Source: Lysobacterales bacterium
Lineage (GTDB): Bacteria; Pseudomonadota; Gammaproteobacteria; Xanthomonadales; Wenzhouxiangellaceae
Assembly: GCA_002722315.1 (NCBI GenBank)
Contig: PBLG01000011.1
Location: forward strand, 1 to 64,000
Length of the DNA: 64,000 nt
Reading direction: 5' to 3'
In this document: piece by piece, positions 7,439 to 16,943 of the stretch
How positions within the stretch are numbered: position 1 is the stretch's first letter
Layout of the letters: each line of letters begins with the position of its first letter
Notes under the pieces: generated by a model
What the model saw: only the letters and a program-made list of their open reading frames with translations
The model's database searches: none
What the model was told of the DNA's origin: nothing
Translations under genes and position numbers: made by a program

Positions 7439-8221
7439 ATGATTACAACCACTCCAACCTGGGAACTGATCCTGAATTGTGCGCAGGCCCTGACTGCGGA
7501 GGGGAATGTTCCTTTCACCCGGAAACAGCTGATTGAGTGTGTGCGCCTCAAGGACTCTGGCCGGTTGCCTGGTACGATCAATCCCATTATTCAAGGCATG
7601 ACCGTCAATCTAAAAGGTGGTCCTGCCGGGCGCGGGCGCGGAGCACTCAGAAGCGTGGGGCGCGGCCAGTTTGTGCTCACAACCTCGGGGGAGGTCTCGC
7701 TCGACGCTTCAGTCAAGAAGCTGGATTCCGCACCAACACTTCAAACGTCTCACTCTCCAGATATGAAGTCTGGCCCCAGCCGCACCATTGCTGGTATCGA
7801 CTACGAAAAAATATGTGAGCTTGAACCTGAGCGTGAGCCAGATGGGGCAATTCGGCTGTTCAAGCCTCAATCTCGCTATGCTAACGAAGGTGGGCTGGGT
7901 CTGAATCAGTATGGCGCGGGGCCATTTTGCCGCTTCAAGATCCCGGCGAATCTGCCATTGGCTGGCGTTTACGCGATTACCAGAGACGAGGCCTTGCTGT
8001 ATATCGGCGAGTGCGAGAATCTCTCGCGCCGCTTTAACTATGGCTACGGACTGATCTCACCTCGGAACTGTTTCAGGGGCGGGCAGGAGACCAACTGCCG
8101 AATCAATGCCTTGGTGATGAAGGAAATGGAGGCGGGTCGCGCCCTCCATCTGTATTTTCACCGGTGCGATAACTATAAGCAGCTCGAGACCCAGCTGCGG
8201 CGAGACCTCAAGCCTCAATAG
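7439..8221 (+). CDS. GIY-YIG nuclease-domain protein
   Basis: 260 residues with AGGAGG six bases before the ATG. The C-terminal part (about 175-260) reads GVYAITRDEALLYIGECENLSRRFNYGYG...CRINALVMKEMEAGR...LETQLRRDLKP. This is a GIY-YIG fold in which GVY and YIG are the signature strands, an Arg follows in the helix, and a Glu-containing helix is in place of the usual catalytic Glu. The N-terminal 80 residues (WELILNCAQALTAEGNVPFTRKQLIECV...GRLPGTINPIIQGMTVN) form a winged-helix-like domain also seen in restriction-type proteins. Cleavage of DNA is inferred. It may be an orphan restriction-like enzyme of the island; no methylase is adjacent. Confidence 0.8.
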   Translation: MITTTPTWELILNCAQALTAEGNVPFTRKQLIECVRLKDSGRLPGTINPIIQGMTVNLKGGPAGRGRGALRSVGRGQFVLTTSGEVSLDASVKKLDSAPTLQTSHSPDMKSGPSRTIAGIDYEKICELEPEREPDGAIRLFKPQSRYANEGGLGLNQYGAGPFCRFKIPANLPLAGVYAITRDEALLYIGECENLSRRFNYGYGLISPRNCFRGGQETNCRINALVMKEMEAGRALHLYFHRCDNYKQLETQLRRDLKPQ

Positions 8222-9184
8222 AATCGGATTTACGGGGGGCGCGGGCTCTTTGGAGCTGTAGCGAGTTCCTGGCGGCAGAACTCCAATGCCAACTGGACCG
8301 GGGGACGGCCGGCATCAGGCTTTTGTTGAACTCGATAGGACGCCATGGAATCCGACCCATCGAGGTACATCGCCCGCGGAACAGGACCTCGGAACTCACC
8401 GAATATCACTGTCCCGCAACTGCTCCGATACTTTGCACGCGGCTCAGTCATTGCTCTCAGTCTTGGGTCAAGTTCGCTTCTGGCGTCCTAGAACAAGTTT
8501 CCAATCAAGATCAAGGGGCCTCTGTATTTCGGATCGCGCGTCCAAATATGCGCGAATAATCTCCGCCGACCCGACACGGCCCTTGGTGATTAGAGCATCT
8601 GCTATTTTTCCGACGGCACGCCAGGTTCCAGGTCAGCCAAGCCATCTCCTAACTCGTCGACGCTGGTCATTCAGCAGTCCATCAGGGGGAAACGTAGCCG
8701 ATGCGCGCTTCGAAATCTATAAATTCGTGGAGCCGGCCGAGCGAAATTTCGATCTGCCCGCATTGAGCGAGGTCGCTGTCAGCCCCGATCGAACGGAGTG
8801 GCTAATTTATAGCCTTTGCTTCCGCAAGCGGCCCCGCAAGGAGAATGCGAACATTGGCCAGTCGTTGGTCAAAGGTATCCTGCTAGGACGCCTCGGCACT
8901 CCCCGGACCAAGCATCGGATTGAATCGGTTCTTGTTCGCGAAGGGGCATAAACGCTTCCGCGCCGCACCAGGGGCGTGTCGAAAGATTTCAGGCAGGAGC
9001 GCCGTGCGCCCTTCTCACATCGCGATTGCGGGGCTCTACCAGCGTCAGGGCCTTCCAATCGAAATTGTCCTAGACTATGCGGGCAACCCAAGGCGATGTC
9101 CGCCTTGGGCTCGGAGTGGGCTTGCCTCTTATACAACCCCAAGGAAATAGCTAACACAGGAAGAATTGAGAGCCATTGGCTACC
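8222..9184. other. Degraded coding region without an intact gene
   Basis: 963 bases with no gene I accept as intact. On the plus strand, frame-correct protein-like sequence runs from about 8690 to the stop at 8951 (VADARFEIYKFVEPAERNFDLPALSEVAV...). Apparent continuation upstream is in another frame and interrupted by stops, suggesting a gene broken by frameshifts. On the minus strand 8230-8451 could encode a 73-residue protein (MTEPRAKYRSSCGTVIFGEFRGPVPRAMYLDGSD...) with a weak GAGAG before its ATG. The remainder up to 9184 shows nothing convincing. Confidence 0.4.
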
Positions 9185-10573
9185 TCATTCCTCCTCGAAT
9201 TCGAAAATGAGCTGCTCGCCAGGCCTCCCCATCAACTTAACTGCCATCGAATTAGCTCCCTCTGGGAGATCGATTTCAATTTCTTCTGTCAGCGGATGCC
9301 CACGAAAGTCAGATGGTCCCAAAAGTTCCTCGCCATTCAAAAAAACACGTGCCGACGCCACATTCATCGACGTCAATAGCAATTTCCCTGGCCCGCCACA
9401 GGATTCCCACTCAAGCACCTGGAAATGCGGTTTCCCAGACGTTCTGATGAAATCAACGGGTTGAGATTCTGGCCCGTAATCGCACCAATCGCTGGTGTTT
9501 AAGTACGCAGTGGGATAGCCAGCCGGGGAGGTTGTGCTGAGAAGGTCGACTTTGCCATCCAAATTTATATCGGATAATTCGACTTCATGATGCCCACTAG
9601 ACCCGACACTTATACGCTGGACCGAGGGGCCGAACCAGCCCGTGCCGTCTCCAAGGTAAACGTCGATCGGGTCGCTCGTTAACAGGTCGACATGTCCATC
9701 TCCATCTACATCTCCAAGATCAACTGAATACGAGGTCGTAAAGCGCTGCCCCGTCCAGCTGAATCCACCGCTCCCATCATTCAGTAACACAAATGCCCCG
9801 AGATCCTTTTCGCCTATAACGAGGTCAGCGTCTCCGTCGCCATCGACATCAATAAACGTTCGCCCCCATGTTCTGAAAGTGCCCCCAACGTTAAGGTTTT
9901 GAGCGGAGTCTATAAATTCGCCTGCACCGTTGTTTTTCAGAACTCTGTTAGCGAGAGAGAGATCTAGATCGCCATCGTTATCGATATCTGCAAGCGCTGC
10001 GCCCAGTTCATCAGTCCCAATCGGAATTGATTGGTGCAACACAAAATTCCCCGTAGAGTCGTTAATATAGACTCTGCTATCCGTTCTTCTGGCAAGTACG
10101 GCATCTGGAAACGAGTCCCCGTTTAGGTCTCCAACGGCTATGCCCTGTGCATTCGCACCGAAACCTGGCACATGAGTTTGAAACCCTCCGCCTTCGTTTA
10201 TATACCAGCCGGAAGAGCCATTGCGATCGCCTCTCGCGTAGAGCAGGTCTTTATCGCCATCAAGGTCGATATCGCTGAGGGCGACCTGGTTCCTGGGTTC
10301 TCGATGGCCCCTCCAGATGATTGTTGATGTCCACGCCCCGGTATCATCAACATTCAGAAGCCCGTCAGAGCGAAGGTTGCATGTGATCGCGACATCCGGC
10401 CGCCCGTCCTGATTTGCGTCCGCCGCGGTGATCGAGACGCAGAATTGGCTGCTTACTATTCGTGTAGCACTATCTAAATCGAATATCTGAGCGTAGGCGG
10501 CTTGAGGAAAAACTGTAGCGGCGAGGAAAAGGAAAAAAGATATACGGACTGAATTTCGAGAAATGTTAATCAT
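9185..10573 (-). CDS. Secreted FG-GAP/VCBS repeat protein
   Basis: 462 residues, with AAGGGGA six bases before the ATG. Residues 1-28 are a signal peptide ending AYA-Q. The body consists of about seven repeats of the type (V/I)xLxDxDxDGDxDLLxxx (for example LSDIDLDGDKDLLYARG, GDVDGDGHVDLLTSD), which build a calcium-binding beta-propeller as in integrin-like FG-GAP proteins. The last 100 residues (SQPVDFIRTSGKPHFQVLEWESCGGPGKLLLTSMN...LIFEFEEE) are a separate beta-sandwich-like tail. The mature N-terminus QIFDLD resembles QVFDLT of the exported protein at 27135-29330. Likely extracellular; partner unknown. It is AT-richer than core genes here. Confidence 0.85.
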   Translation of the reverse strand: MINISRNSVRISFFLFLAATVFPQAAYAQIFDLDSATRIVSSQFCVSITAADANQDGRPDVAITCNLRSDGLLNVDDTGAWTSTIIWRGHREPRNQVALSDIDLDGDKDLLYARGDRNGSSGWYINEGGGFQTHVPGFGANAQGIAVGDLNGDSFPDAVLARRTDSRVYINDSTGNFVLHQSIPIGTDELGAALADIDNDGDLDLSLANRVLKNNGAGEFIDSAQNLNVGGTFRTWGRTFIDVDGDGDADLVIGEKDLGAFVLLNDGSGGFSWTGQRFTTSYSVDLGDVDGDGHVDLLTSDPIDVYLGDGTGWFGPSVQRISVGSSGHHEVELSDINLDGKVDLLSTTSPAGYPTAYLNTSDWCDYGPESQPVDFIRTSGKPHFQVLEWESCGGPGKLLLTSMNVASARVFLNGEELLGPSDFRGHPLTEEIEIDLPEGANSMAVKLMGRPGEQLIFEFEEE

Positions 10574-11098
10574 TTGAATCCCCTTGTTTGACTCCTGAAT
10601 TTGCCGCGGGACGACGCAATGTCGATCAGGAACCTCATTACCGCAGCCTCAGCATCGTTCTACTCTGTCGAAAATAGGTCTTAAGATTACTTTCGCAAGA
10701 AATCTAATGGAAGATGCAGTCAAGGAGATTGCACGCACGCGACAATCGTTTGCACAGATGCGCCAAAATCGCCCAAATAGAAGCTTTTCTTCACCAGAAT
10801 CAAGATGCATTTACCAGAACCTTTGTTCGGTTAATCCTTACGGCGGTAGTGGAAGTGCATACTTCGGAAGCAAATTTTTTCACTATGTATATCCCTAATT
10901 CGTCGCTTCACGACCCCCGTTCTAAAGCAGGCGGGCGCGACCAGCCCCTTTTTTTTAAAAACGACCTCTTGCCAGGCTCAAAGGGCTCAACCAACTTGCG
11001 CTATCGGCGGCCTAGGCGCTGGAGCCATTAACTCAGATTGGGTTCTCAGCCCGTTGGATTGGTGACGCGCGCAATCGCGAGAGACTCGCGCGAACTCA
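10574..11098. other. Non-coding stretch at the island end
   Basis: 525 bases of AT-rich sequence before the tRNA fragment. Open frames here are short, lack ribosome binding sites and have atypical composition. The promoter of the FG-GAP gene must lie at its left edge. No other element is seen. Confidence 0.5.
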
Positions 11099-11152
11099 TT
11101 AAAATCCCTCGGCCGAAAGGCCGTGCCGGTTCGAGTCCGGCCCCGGGCACCA
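11099..11152 (+). other. 3' half of tRNA-Leu(TAA), probable island attachment repeat
   Basis: From the anticodon loop TTAAAATCCCT onward the sequence matches a tRNA-Leu(TAA): variable arm CGGCCGAAAGGCCG, T arm GCCGG-TTCGAGT-CCGGC, acceptor strand CCCGGGC, A, CCA (11150-11152). Upstream of the loop the homology stops: the 5' anticodon stem AGGGA is missing, the spacing is about 16 bases too long, and only five acceptor pairs could form. Integrases of genomic islands recombine in tRNA anticodon or T loops and leave a 3'-end repeat like this. No intact copy is seen in the window, so it should lie beyond position 1. Confidence 0.8.
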
Positions 11153-11206
11153 TCATGAAAACCCTACCGACGCTGTGCCGAGCGTGTTTCCAGCATTTCC
11201 TTTATC

Positions 11207-12445
11207 TCAACGCTCGCCCAATGCCATGAGCTTGGCCTGGTAGCGCTGCTGGTCGCTCTCGGCCCAGGCGCGATCGCGTGCTTTCCGCAAGGCGCGCTCG
11301 GCGCGTTTGAGGTCGCCGCGTGCGGTGTGGATCCGGGCCATCTTCAGATACACCTCGTGCAGGTACGGCGCGACCTCGGCGGCTCGCCGGTAATAGGCGA
11401 GCGCGGCGTCGGACTTGCCCTCGTCGGCCGCTTCATCGCCCAGACCGAGCAGCGGGTAGGGGTCGGGATCGGGCAGCACCATGATCCGGCGTTCGACCCG
11501 ATCGGCATCGTCGATGCGATTCTCGGCCAGCAGCAGCCTGCGGTAGTTGCGCAGGATGATCAGCCGGTCGCCGAATTCGTCCAGCGCGAATCGATACAGC
11601 CGCTCGGCGGTTCGCGTGTCGCCGGCGCGCCGATGGACCACCGCCAGCGCGTTGTAGAGATTGGAATTGGCTGCGTCGTGCGCCAGGGCCGCACGCAAGA
11701 GCCAGAAGCTTTCTTCCAGTCGCCCGTCGGCCAGCGCCTCGACGGCGAGGTTCTGGTAAACAAGTGCGATCATCTCGGGTTCGCTCAGAAGCGTCCCCGT
11801 GCCGGGCGAGTTGTCGGTGTAGTAGTCGACCAGCAGGTAGGGGCGACCGAACGCGACGCTGATGGAATTGTGGCTCAGCGACGGCCGGTACAGCAGGGTC
11901 TGGATATGGTCTGCGCTGTAGATCACCGAACCCTCGGATGAATACACCGGGTCGGCGTCGGCGAGTTGCCAGCCGATTTCGACGTCGGCCAGCCGCGCGA
12001 AAGCCGTGGTGACCAGCGCCAGCGACATGCAGTTTCCGCTGCGCGTATCGATCGTCGTCGACGCGGGGAGCGTGCGGTGCTGAAAATCGGTGTCGCCCAG
12101 GCGACGCGTCAAATACTCGAAAACCCGCTGGTGGGGCTCGTGGCGCGAGTTGACGCCGGACTTGAAGAAGCGCCTGAAGTCCGCCTGCTGCGCCGGGGTG
12201 AGCGCAACCATCTCGGCGAATCCAGGTACCGCTACGGGGTCTCCGAACAGCGTTTCGTTGAGCGCAGGCGCCCGGTCGAGAAGGGCGTCGCGCTGGATTT
12301 GCCGGGGCGACTGGCCGGCGCACCCGGCAAGCAGGAACACCGCAGCGGCGAACAACATCGGAATCGGGCGGGCCTGCGATCTCGGACTGGCGCTGCCGAT
12401 GGCCGCGGCATCAGCCCGGGCGCGGACGCGAACGTCGTCGTTCAT
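11207..12445 (-). CDS. TPR lipoprotein with transglutaminase-like segment
   Basis: 412 residues. An N-terminal hydrophobic stretch ends in a lipobox (FLLAGC, Cys at about 42), so the protein is probably an outer-membrane or periplasmic lipoprotein; the start may be later than the first ATG, near MLFAA. Residues about 60-220 include RSGNCMSLALVTTAFARLAD, the Cys segment of transglutaminase-like folds, although His/Asp partners are not obvious. Residues about 225-405 are tetratricopeptide repeats ([43 protein letters not shown]...). Possibly a scaffold in envelope assembly. It is the first chromosomal gene beyond the island scar. Confidence 0.8.
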   Translation of the reverse strand: MNDDVRVRARADAAAIGSASPRSQARPIPMLFAAAVFLLAGCAGQSPRQIQRDALLDRAPALNETLFGDPVAVPGFAEMVALTPAQQADFRRFFKSGVNSRHEPHQRVFEYLTRRLGDTDFQHRTLPASTTIDTRSGNCMSLALVTTAFARLADVEIGWQLADADPVYSSEGSVIYSADHIQTLLYRPSLSHNSISVAFGRPYLLVDYYTDNSPGTGTLLSEPEMIALVYQNLAVEALADGRLEESFWLLRAALAHDAANSNLYNALAVVHRRAGDTRTAERLYRFALDEFGDRLIILRNYRRLLLAENRIDDADRVERRIMVLPDPDPYPLLGLGDEAADEGKSDAALAYYRRAAEVAPYLHEVYLKMARIHTARGDLKRAERALRKARDRAWAESDQQRYQAKLMALGER

Positions 12446-12644
12446 GGCGACCTCCAGACACCCGGTCGGGCCGGGCGGATGACCTTGTCGTTTGATTACG
12501 TTATATCATGACGGTTCAATCCGGCTTGTTATGGGTTTGTAATGGCCGTCGGCCCTTGCATCCCGGCTGCCTGCCGCGTTCGGCGCCGAAATCGGTCCAT
12601 CGCGCCGGCAGCATGCCGCGGCGACCGCTGAAAGGGCAACGTGA

Positions 12645-13889
12645 ATGTCAATCGAAATCAGTCTGGATTCCGAAATCGGCGACTTGCAGACCGTCGTGGT
12701 GCATACACCGGGCCAGGAAATGGAAAACATGACCCCGGCCACGGCGGCCGAGGTGCTGTACGACGATATCCTCAACCTGCCGCTGGCGCTGGCCGAGCAC
12801 AACCAGCTCAAGGGCGTGCTCGAGCAGGTCGCAACGGTGATGGAACTTCACGATCTGCTTGCCGACGTGCTGGCGCGCGAACGCGTTCGTCGCGGACTCA
12901 TCGAGGAACTGACTCAGCTGTTCAGATGCCCTGAAGTGTTCGCCGATCTCGTTGAAATGGAGCCGGCGGCGCTTGCCATGCAGTTGGTGCAGGGCACGCC
13001 GAAAAAGCCCGACAGTCTCGAAAACTACCTGCACCCGTCGCGCTACGCGATTCCGCCGCTGCCGAATACGTTCTTTACGCGCGACGCCACGATGTGCGTG
13101 AACGATCGCGTCGTGATCGGTTCCATGGCGTATCGAGCGCGGGCCGCCGAGGCCCTGTTGCTCAAGGCCGTCTTCAAGTATCACCCGCGCGTACAGAGCA
13201 GCGGATTCTACTTCGACGGCACCGCAAATCCGGACTCGGAAGTCACCATCGAGGGCGGCGACCTGCTGGTCATCCGCGAAGACCTGGTCGTCATCGGCTA
13301 CAGCGAGCGCACCTCCGTGGCGGGCATCGATCGGCTGATGCGGGCAATCGCAAGCCAGGGCCCGGTCACCGACTTCATTGTCGTCGAGATTCCCAAGACC
13401 CGCGCCACGATTCACCTGGACATGATCTTCACCATGGTCGACCGGGACAAGTGCGTGGTCTATCCGCCGCTCATTACCGGCAATCAGCGCTGTCGCGCCT
13501 TCCACTGCAGGTTCGGGGCGGGCGAGGGCGCGCGCATCGAAGAGTACCCGGACGTGCTTTCGGCGCTGGCGGCGCAGGGCGTGGACCTGTCGCCGATCGC
13601 CTGCGGGGGCGCCGATTCGTTCCACCAGGAGCGCGAGCAGTGGGGCAGCGGCGCCAATTTCTTCGCTTTCGGGCCCGGTCGCATCCTCGGCTACAAGCAC
13701 AACGTGCACACGCTGGAAGCGCTCTCGACCGCCGGATTCGACATCGTCGACGCCGGGGACCTGTTGTCCGGAAAAAACTCTCTGCCCGAGGCGGGGCGGG
13801 TTGTCGTCAGCATCGACGGCGCCGAGCTCAGCCGCGGGGGCGGCGGCTGTCGCTGCATGACCATGCCGCTGGCCCGAGCGGCCGTCTGA
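12645..13889 (+). CDS. arcA: Arginine deiminase
   Basis: 414 residues, AAAGGG eight bases upstream of the ATG. Hydrolyses L-arginine to L-citrulline and ammonia. Family hallmarks are visible: the FTRDATMCV strand, the EGGDLLV motif with the substrate-binding Asp, HLDMIFTMVD with the catalytic His, and the C-terminal loop ending RCMTMP in which Cys404 is the nucleophile. The length is normal for bacterial enzymes. The loop reads GGGGCRCMT, with an extra Cys two residues before the catalytic one. The other genes of the fermentative pathway (ornithine transcarbamylase, carbamate kinase, antiporter) are not next to it, so an ATP-yielding pathway is not shown. It precedes the electron-transfer cluster by about 310 bases on the same strand. 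Confidence 0.92.
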   Translation: MSIEISLDSEIGDLQTVVVHTPGQEMENMTPATAAEVLYDDILNLPLALAEHNQLKGVLEQVATVMELHDLLADVLARERVRRGLIEELTQLFRCPEVFADLVEMEPAALAMQLVQGTPKKPDSLENYLHPSRYAIPPLPNTFFTRDATMCVNDRVVIGSMAYRARAAEALLLKAVFKYHPRVQSSGFYFDGTANPDSEVTIEGGDLLVIREDLVVIGYSERTSVAGIDRLMRAIASQGPVTDFIVVEIPKTRATIHLDMIFTMVDRDKCVVYPPLITGNQRCRAFHCRFGAGEGARIEEYPDVLSALAAQGVDLSPIACGGADSFHQEREQWGSGANFFAFGPGRILGYKHNVHTLEALSTAGFDIVDAGDLLSGKNSLPEAGRVVVSIDGAELSRGGGGCRCMTMPLARAAV

Positions 13890-14199
13890 CCGTCGCTTCA
13901 TGTAAATGCAAATCATTAATATCTGGCGGCTTTTTTCGACCAGAATTGATTTTCGTCAATTGAAACGCGCCCCGTTGTATGTGAAGATGAGGTGAAATCA
14001 AAGTTTCGCCTCGCCGTGCCTATTGCGGGCAGCGGTATGACGAGTCACAAGGCAGATCATGATCGACAAGGCTCAATCGGTTTGCAAAACGGCTCGGTCG
14101 GCAACGACCGGGCTTTCTACTGGACCGCCCGGCCGGCAACACCACATCGGGCATCGAAGTTCAACAGGTAGTCCATCAAGCGGGAGAAGGAGAACCACC
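13890..14199. other. Regulatory region upstream of the electron-transfer cluster
   Basis: 310 bases between arcA and the decaheme gene. It includes AT-rich sequence around 13905-13960, a sequence partly like a Fur box (AAATCATTA, 13911-13919), the FNR-like box at 13946, and the ribosome binding site AGAAGGAG at 14185-14192. An in-frame upstream ATG at 14059 would place non-signal-like sequence before the signal peptide and is not used here. Confidence 0.5.
13946..13959. promoter_or_regulatory. FNR/Anr-type oxygen-response box
   Basis: TTGATTTTCGTCAA fits the FNR consensus TTGAT-N4-ATCAA with one mismatch (G for A at the start of the right arm). It lies about 250 bases before the decaheme cytochrome start, and anaerobic activation of that gene block would make biological sense. 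I could not identify a clear -10 element at the canonical distance. Confidence 0.6.
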
Positions 14200-16824
14200 A
14201 TGCATGACTGTCATAGCTCAAGGACCGCAAGACTCTGCGGCGTCATATTCACGGGGCTGATGCTGATCGGTCTCCTGATGCCGCAGGCCTTTGCATCACC
14301 CGGCGACGATGCCCTCGAGGATCGTATCGAGGCGCGCGAGGCCGGAGGGCAGGCCAGCGTCGAAGGTCGCACCAATGATCGACTCGGAGATCTTTCACGC
14401 CGCAACGCACGGGACCGCAGTTCGCTGCGCGGCGGGCAGGAAGGGGATTCGCTGCTCGATGATCCTGAAACGGCGCGCTTCTTCGACAAGATGCCGCCGG
14501 AAATCGCCGCCGAATTCGGCGTACCCGGCGTGACGGCCGTCGGATCCGAAAGTGTCGAGTCCTTCAATCGGCCGCGTCCGGTGCCGAAATACCTGTTTTC
14601 CGAAATCACCGGTGCCGAACTCAACGGCATGCCGGTCGTCGAATTCCAGATCACCGACGAGTTCGGATTCGGAATCGAGGGCTTCATGCAGGGCGAGAAC
14701 GTCGATTTCAGCTTCACGGTCAACAAGCTCGTGCCCGGCAGCGGTGGCGAAACCAACAACTGGACCACCTACGTGCGTGCAGACGACGAAGGCGTTGCAG
14801 ACATCGCCGCCGGAACGTACGCCGACGGCACCCTGGAGGATCTCGGCGGCGGCAACTACAGCTTCACCTTCAATGATCCGCTCGAGGCGATTTCCGGGAT
14901 AGCGTTCGAACCCGAGCTGACGCACCGCGTCGGCATGGAAGTTCGCGGCGCCGAGATCTTCGGCGGCTCGGTTCCTAATTCGAATACGTTCGATACGGCG
15001 TTCGACGTTCTGCCTTCAACCGGCGAGACCGAGGGCATTCCGAGCCGCGCAATCTCGGCCCAGGAAAACTGCACCAGTTGCCACGGCGACGAAGACTTCG
15101 CGTTCCACGGCGGCGCCCGCAAGAGCGTCGAACAGTGTGTTTCGTGCCACCAGCCCGGCGCATTCGATGCCGGATCGGGCAACACGCTGGACTTCCGCGT
15201 GATGATCCACAAGATCCACTCCGGCGTGAACCTTACCGAAACCTACGAGTTCTGCGGCTTCGGCTGCGAGAATTTTGGCGCGCCGCCGGACAACTTCAAC
15301 CACGTGGTCTATCCGCAGAGCAGAAAGAACTGCGTGACCTGCCACGAACCGGAGAATCCCGCAACGCCCCAGGCGTCCAACATCGACGGCAAGGCAACCG
15401 CGCAGGTCTGCGCCTCGTGCCACGACAATCTCGCGTTCGATGAAAACGGACTGACCAACGCCAACCGCAACCACATCGGCCTGGCGCAGCCCAACGAGAC
15501 CTGCGAAGCCTGCCACTCGCCCAACGGCCTGCTGCAGGGCAACCTGGCCTACCACGTGATCGATTCCCAGGAAGCTGCCAAGCGCTTCTCGTACAACATC
15601 CTGGACGTCACCAATGCCGGTGAAGGTCAATCGCCGATCGTTACCTTCTCGATTACCGATCCGACCAATGGTGATGCGCCGTACGACATCGCCAGCGATC
15701 CGGCATTTACGGGCTCCGGCACACGTCTGGCACTTTCGTTCGCATGGCCGAATACCGACTTCACCAACGTCGGCAACGACGCCGGAACGACCATTACGGG
15801 TCGTCCTGCAGGCCAGCCCATCAGCATCACGCTTGCCGGCAGCGGTACGCTTCCGAGCTACATCACCGACAATGGCGACGGGACCTACACCCTTGACACC
15901 ATGGCGCTGTCGACGCCGCTGGTTGTGCCCAGCACAATGCCGGCCCTCGGTTCCGGTACGGTCATGATCGAAGGCCATCCGGCCGCCGACTTCGACTTCG
16001 ACGGCGATTACAGTGATTCAGTGCCGGTCACCAGCGCGACCCGAGCCTTCGCGATAACCGACAGCTCGCCGCAGAGCAGGCGTGCGATTGTCGATGTCGC
16101 CAAGTGCCAGACCTGCCACAACGTCAACGACGGCCTCGCGCTGCATGGTGGAAACCGCTCCGACAACATCGAGGCTTGCGCTTCCTGCCATACGCCGAAC
16201 GCAACCGACCTGTTCCGCCGACCGGTGGATCCCGATGGGGTTGCAAACAGCGTCAACGATGCAACCATCGATGGAGCGGAAGATGCGCCGGTCGACTTCA
16301 AGTACATGATCCACGGCATCCACGGCGCATCGGTTCGCGAAGAGGGCTACGTTGCCTACGGCTTCGGCGGCACGCCGCACGATTACAGCGACGCCAGCTA
16401 TCCGCGTTCGCCGGCCGATTGCCAGGCTTGCCACGATGGTGATTCCTACACGATTCCGATCGGCGGCAATGTGCTTGCAACCACGGTCGATTCGGGTGCC
16501 ACGGTCACGGCCGGCAGTCGGTTCGGCGCCCAGGCATATGGCCCCGATGACGCATCGGCCTTCGACCCGACCGACGACAACAACGTGAGCGCGACTACCG
16601 CGGTCTGCCTGTCCTGCCACAATTCCGATATCGCCAAGGACCACATGTCGGTCCGCAGCGATTCGGGTATTGCGTTCGGCAACGGCTGGCTGATGAACCC
16701 CGACCCGATCGGCGACCCCGATACACAGGCGTTCATCGATACGCAGCCGGCCGAGAACTGCTCGTTCTGCCACAGCGAGAGCGGGTTCGTTCCGGTCAGC
16801 GAAGTGCATGGCATCATGAACTGA
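14200..16824 (+). CDS. OmcA/MtrC-family decaheme outer-surface cytochrome
   Basis: 874 residues from the ATG at 14200, which has AGAAGGAG seven bases upstream and leads straight into a signal peptide (CGVIFTGLMLIGLLMPQAFA). Exactly ten CxxCH heme motifs occur in two groups of five (CTSCH, CVSCH, CVTCH, CASCH, CEACH; then CQTCH, CASCH, CQACH, CLSCH, CSFCH). Each group is preceded by a beta-rich domain, the four-domain layout of MtrC/OmcA proteins. These sit outside the outer membrane and pass electrons to minerals or other acceptors. No lipobox Cys is evident at the cleavage site, unlike Shewanella MtrC, so attachment may be by complex formation. First gene of the block that continues to frdB. 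Confidence 0.92.
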   Translation: MHDCHSSRTARLCGVIFTGLMLIGLLMPQAFASPGDDALEDRIEAREAGGQASVEGRTNDRLGDLSRRNARDRSSLRGGQEGDSLLDDPETARFFDKMPPEIAAEFGVPGVTAVGSESVESFNRPRPVPKYLFSEITGAELNGMPVVEFQITDEFGFGIEGFMQGENVDFSFTVNKLVPGSGGETNNWTTYVRADDEGVADIAAGTYADGTLEDLGGGNYSFTFNDPLEAISGIAFEPELTHRVGMEVRGAEIFGGSVPNSNTFDTAFDVLPSTGETEGIPSRAISAQENCTSCHGDEDFAFHGGARKSVEQCVSCHQPGAFDAGSGNTLDFRVMIHKIHSGVNLTETYEFCGFGCENFGAPPDNFNHVVYPQSRKNCVTCHEPENPATPQASNIDGKATAQVCASCHDNLAFDENGLTNANRNHIGLAQPNETCEACHSPNGLLQGNLAYHVIDSQEAAKRFSYNILDVTNAGEGQSPIVTFSITDPTNGDAPYDIASDPAFTGSGTRLALSFAWPNTDFTNVGNDAGTTITGRPAGQPISITLAGSGTLPSYITDNGDGTYTLDTMALSTPLVVPSTMPALGSGTVMIEGHPAADFDFDGDYSDSVPVTSATRAFAITDSSPQSRRAIVDVAKCQTCHNVNDGLALHGGNRSDNIEACASCHTPNATDLFRRPVDPDGVANSVNDATIDGAEDAPVDFKYMIHGIHGASVREEGYVAYGFGGTPHDYSDASYPRSPADCQACHDGDSYTIPIGGNVLATTVDSGATVTAGSRFGAQAYGPDDASAFDPTDDNNVSATTAVCLSCHNSDIAKDHMSVRSDSGIAFGNGWLMNPDPIGDPDTQAFIDTQPAENCSFCHSESGFVPVSEVHGIMN

Positions 16825-16871
16825 CAGCCCGGGCGACTGCGTTGAGCAGTCAAACAGGCTGAGCATGACAT

Positions 16872-16898
16872 GGCCTGCCGACCCCCGGTCGGCAGGCC
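16872..16898 (+). terminator. Strong hairpin between the two decaheme genes
   Basis: Twelve perfect pairs, GGCCTGCCGACC / GGTCGGCAGGCC, around a CCC loop, followed by TGACTTGTT rather than a solid T run. It may partly terminate or stabilise the upstream message, letting the first cytochrome be made in excess. Confidence 0.5.
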
Positions 16899-16943
16899 TG
16901 ACTTGTTAAGGTTGAACCGTTACAAGAACCTGGGAGACAGGCT

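Noticed and set aside
10714-11031. 105-codon open frame before the tRNA fragment
   Set aside because: No ribosome binding site and composition unlike a protein; treated as non-coding.
11041-11152. Intact tRNA-Leu gene
   Set aside because: Only the half from the anticodon loop onward matches; the 5' anticodon stem and normal spacing are missing.
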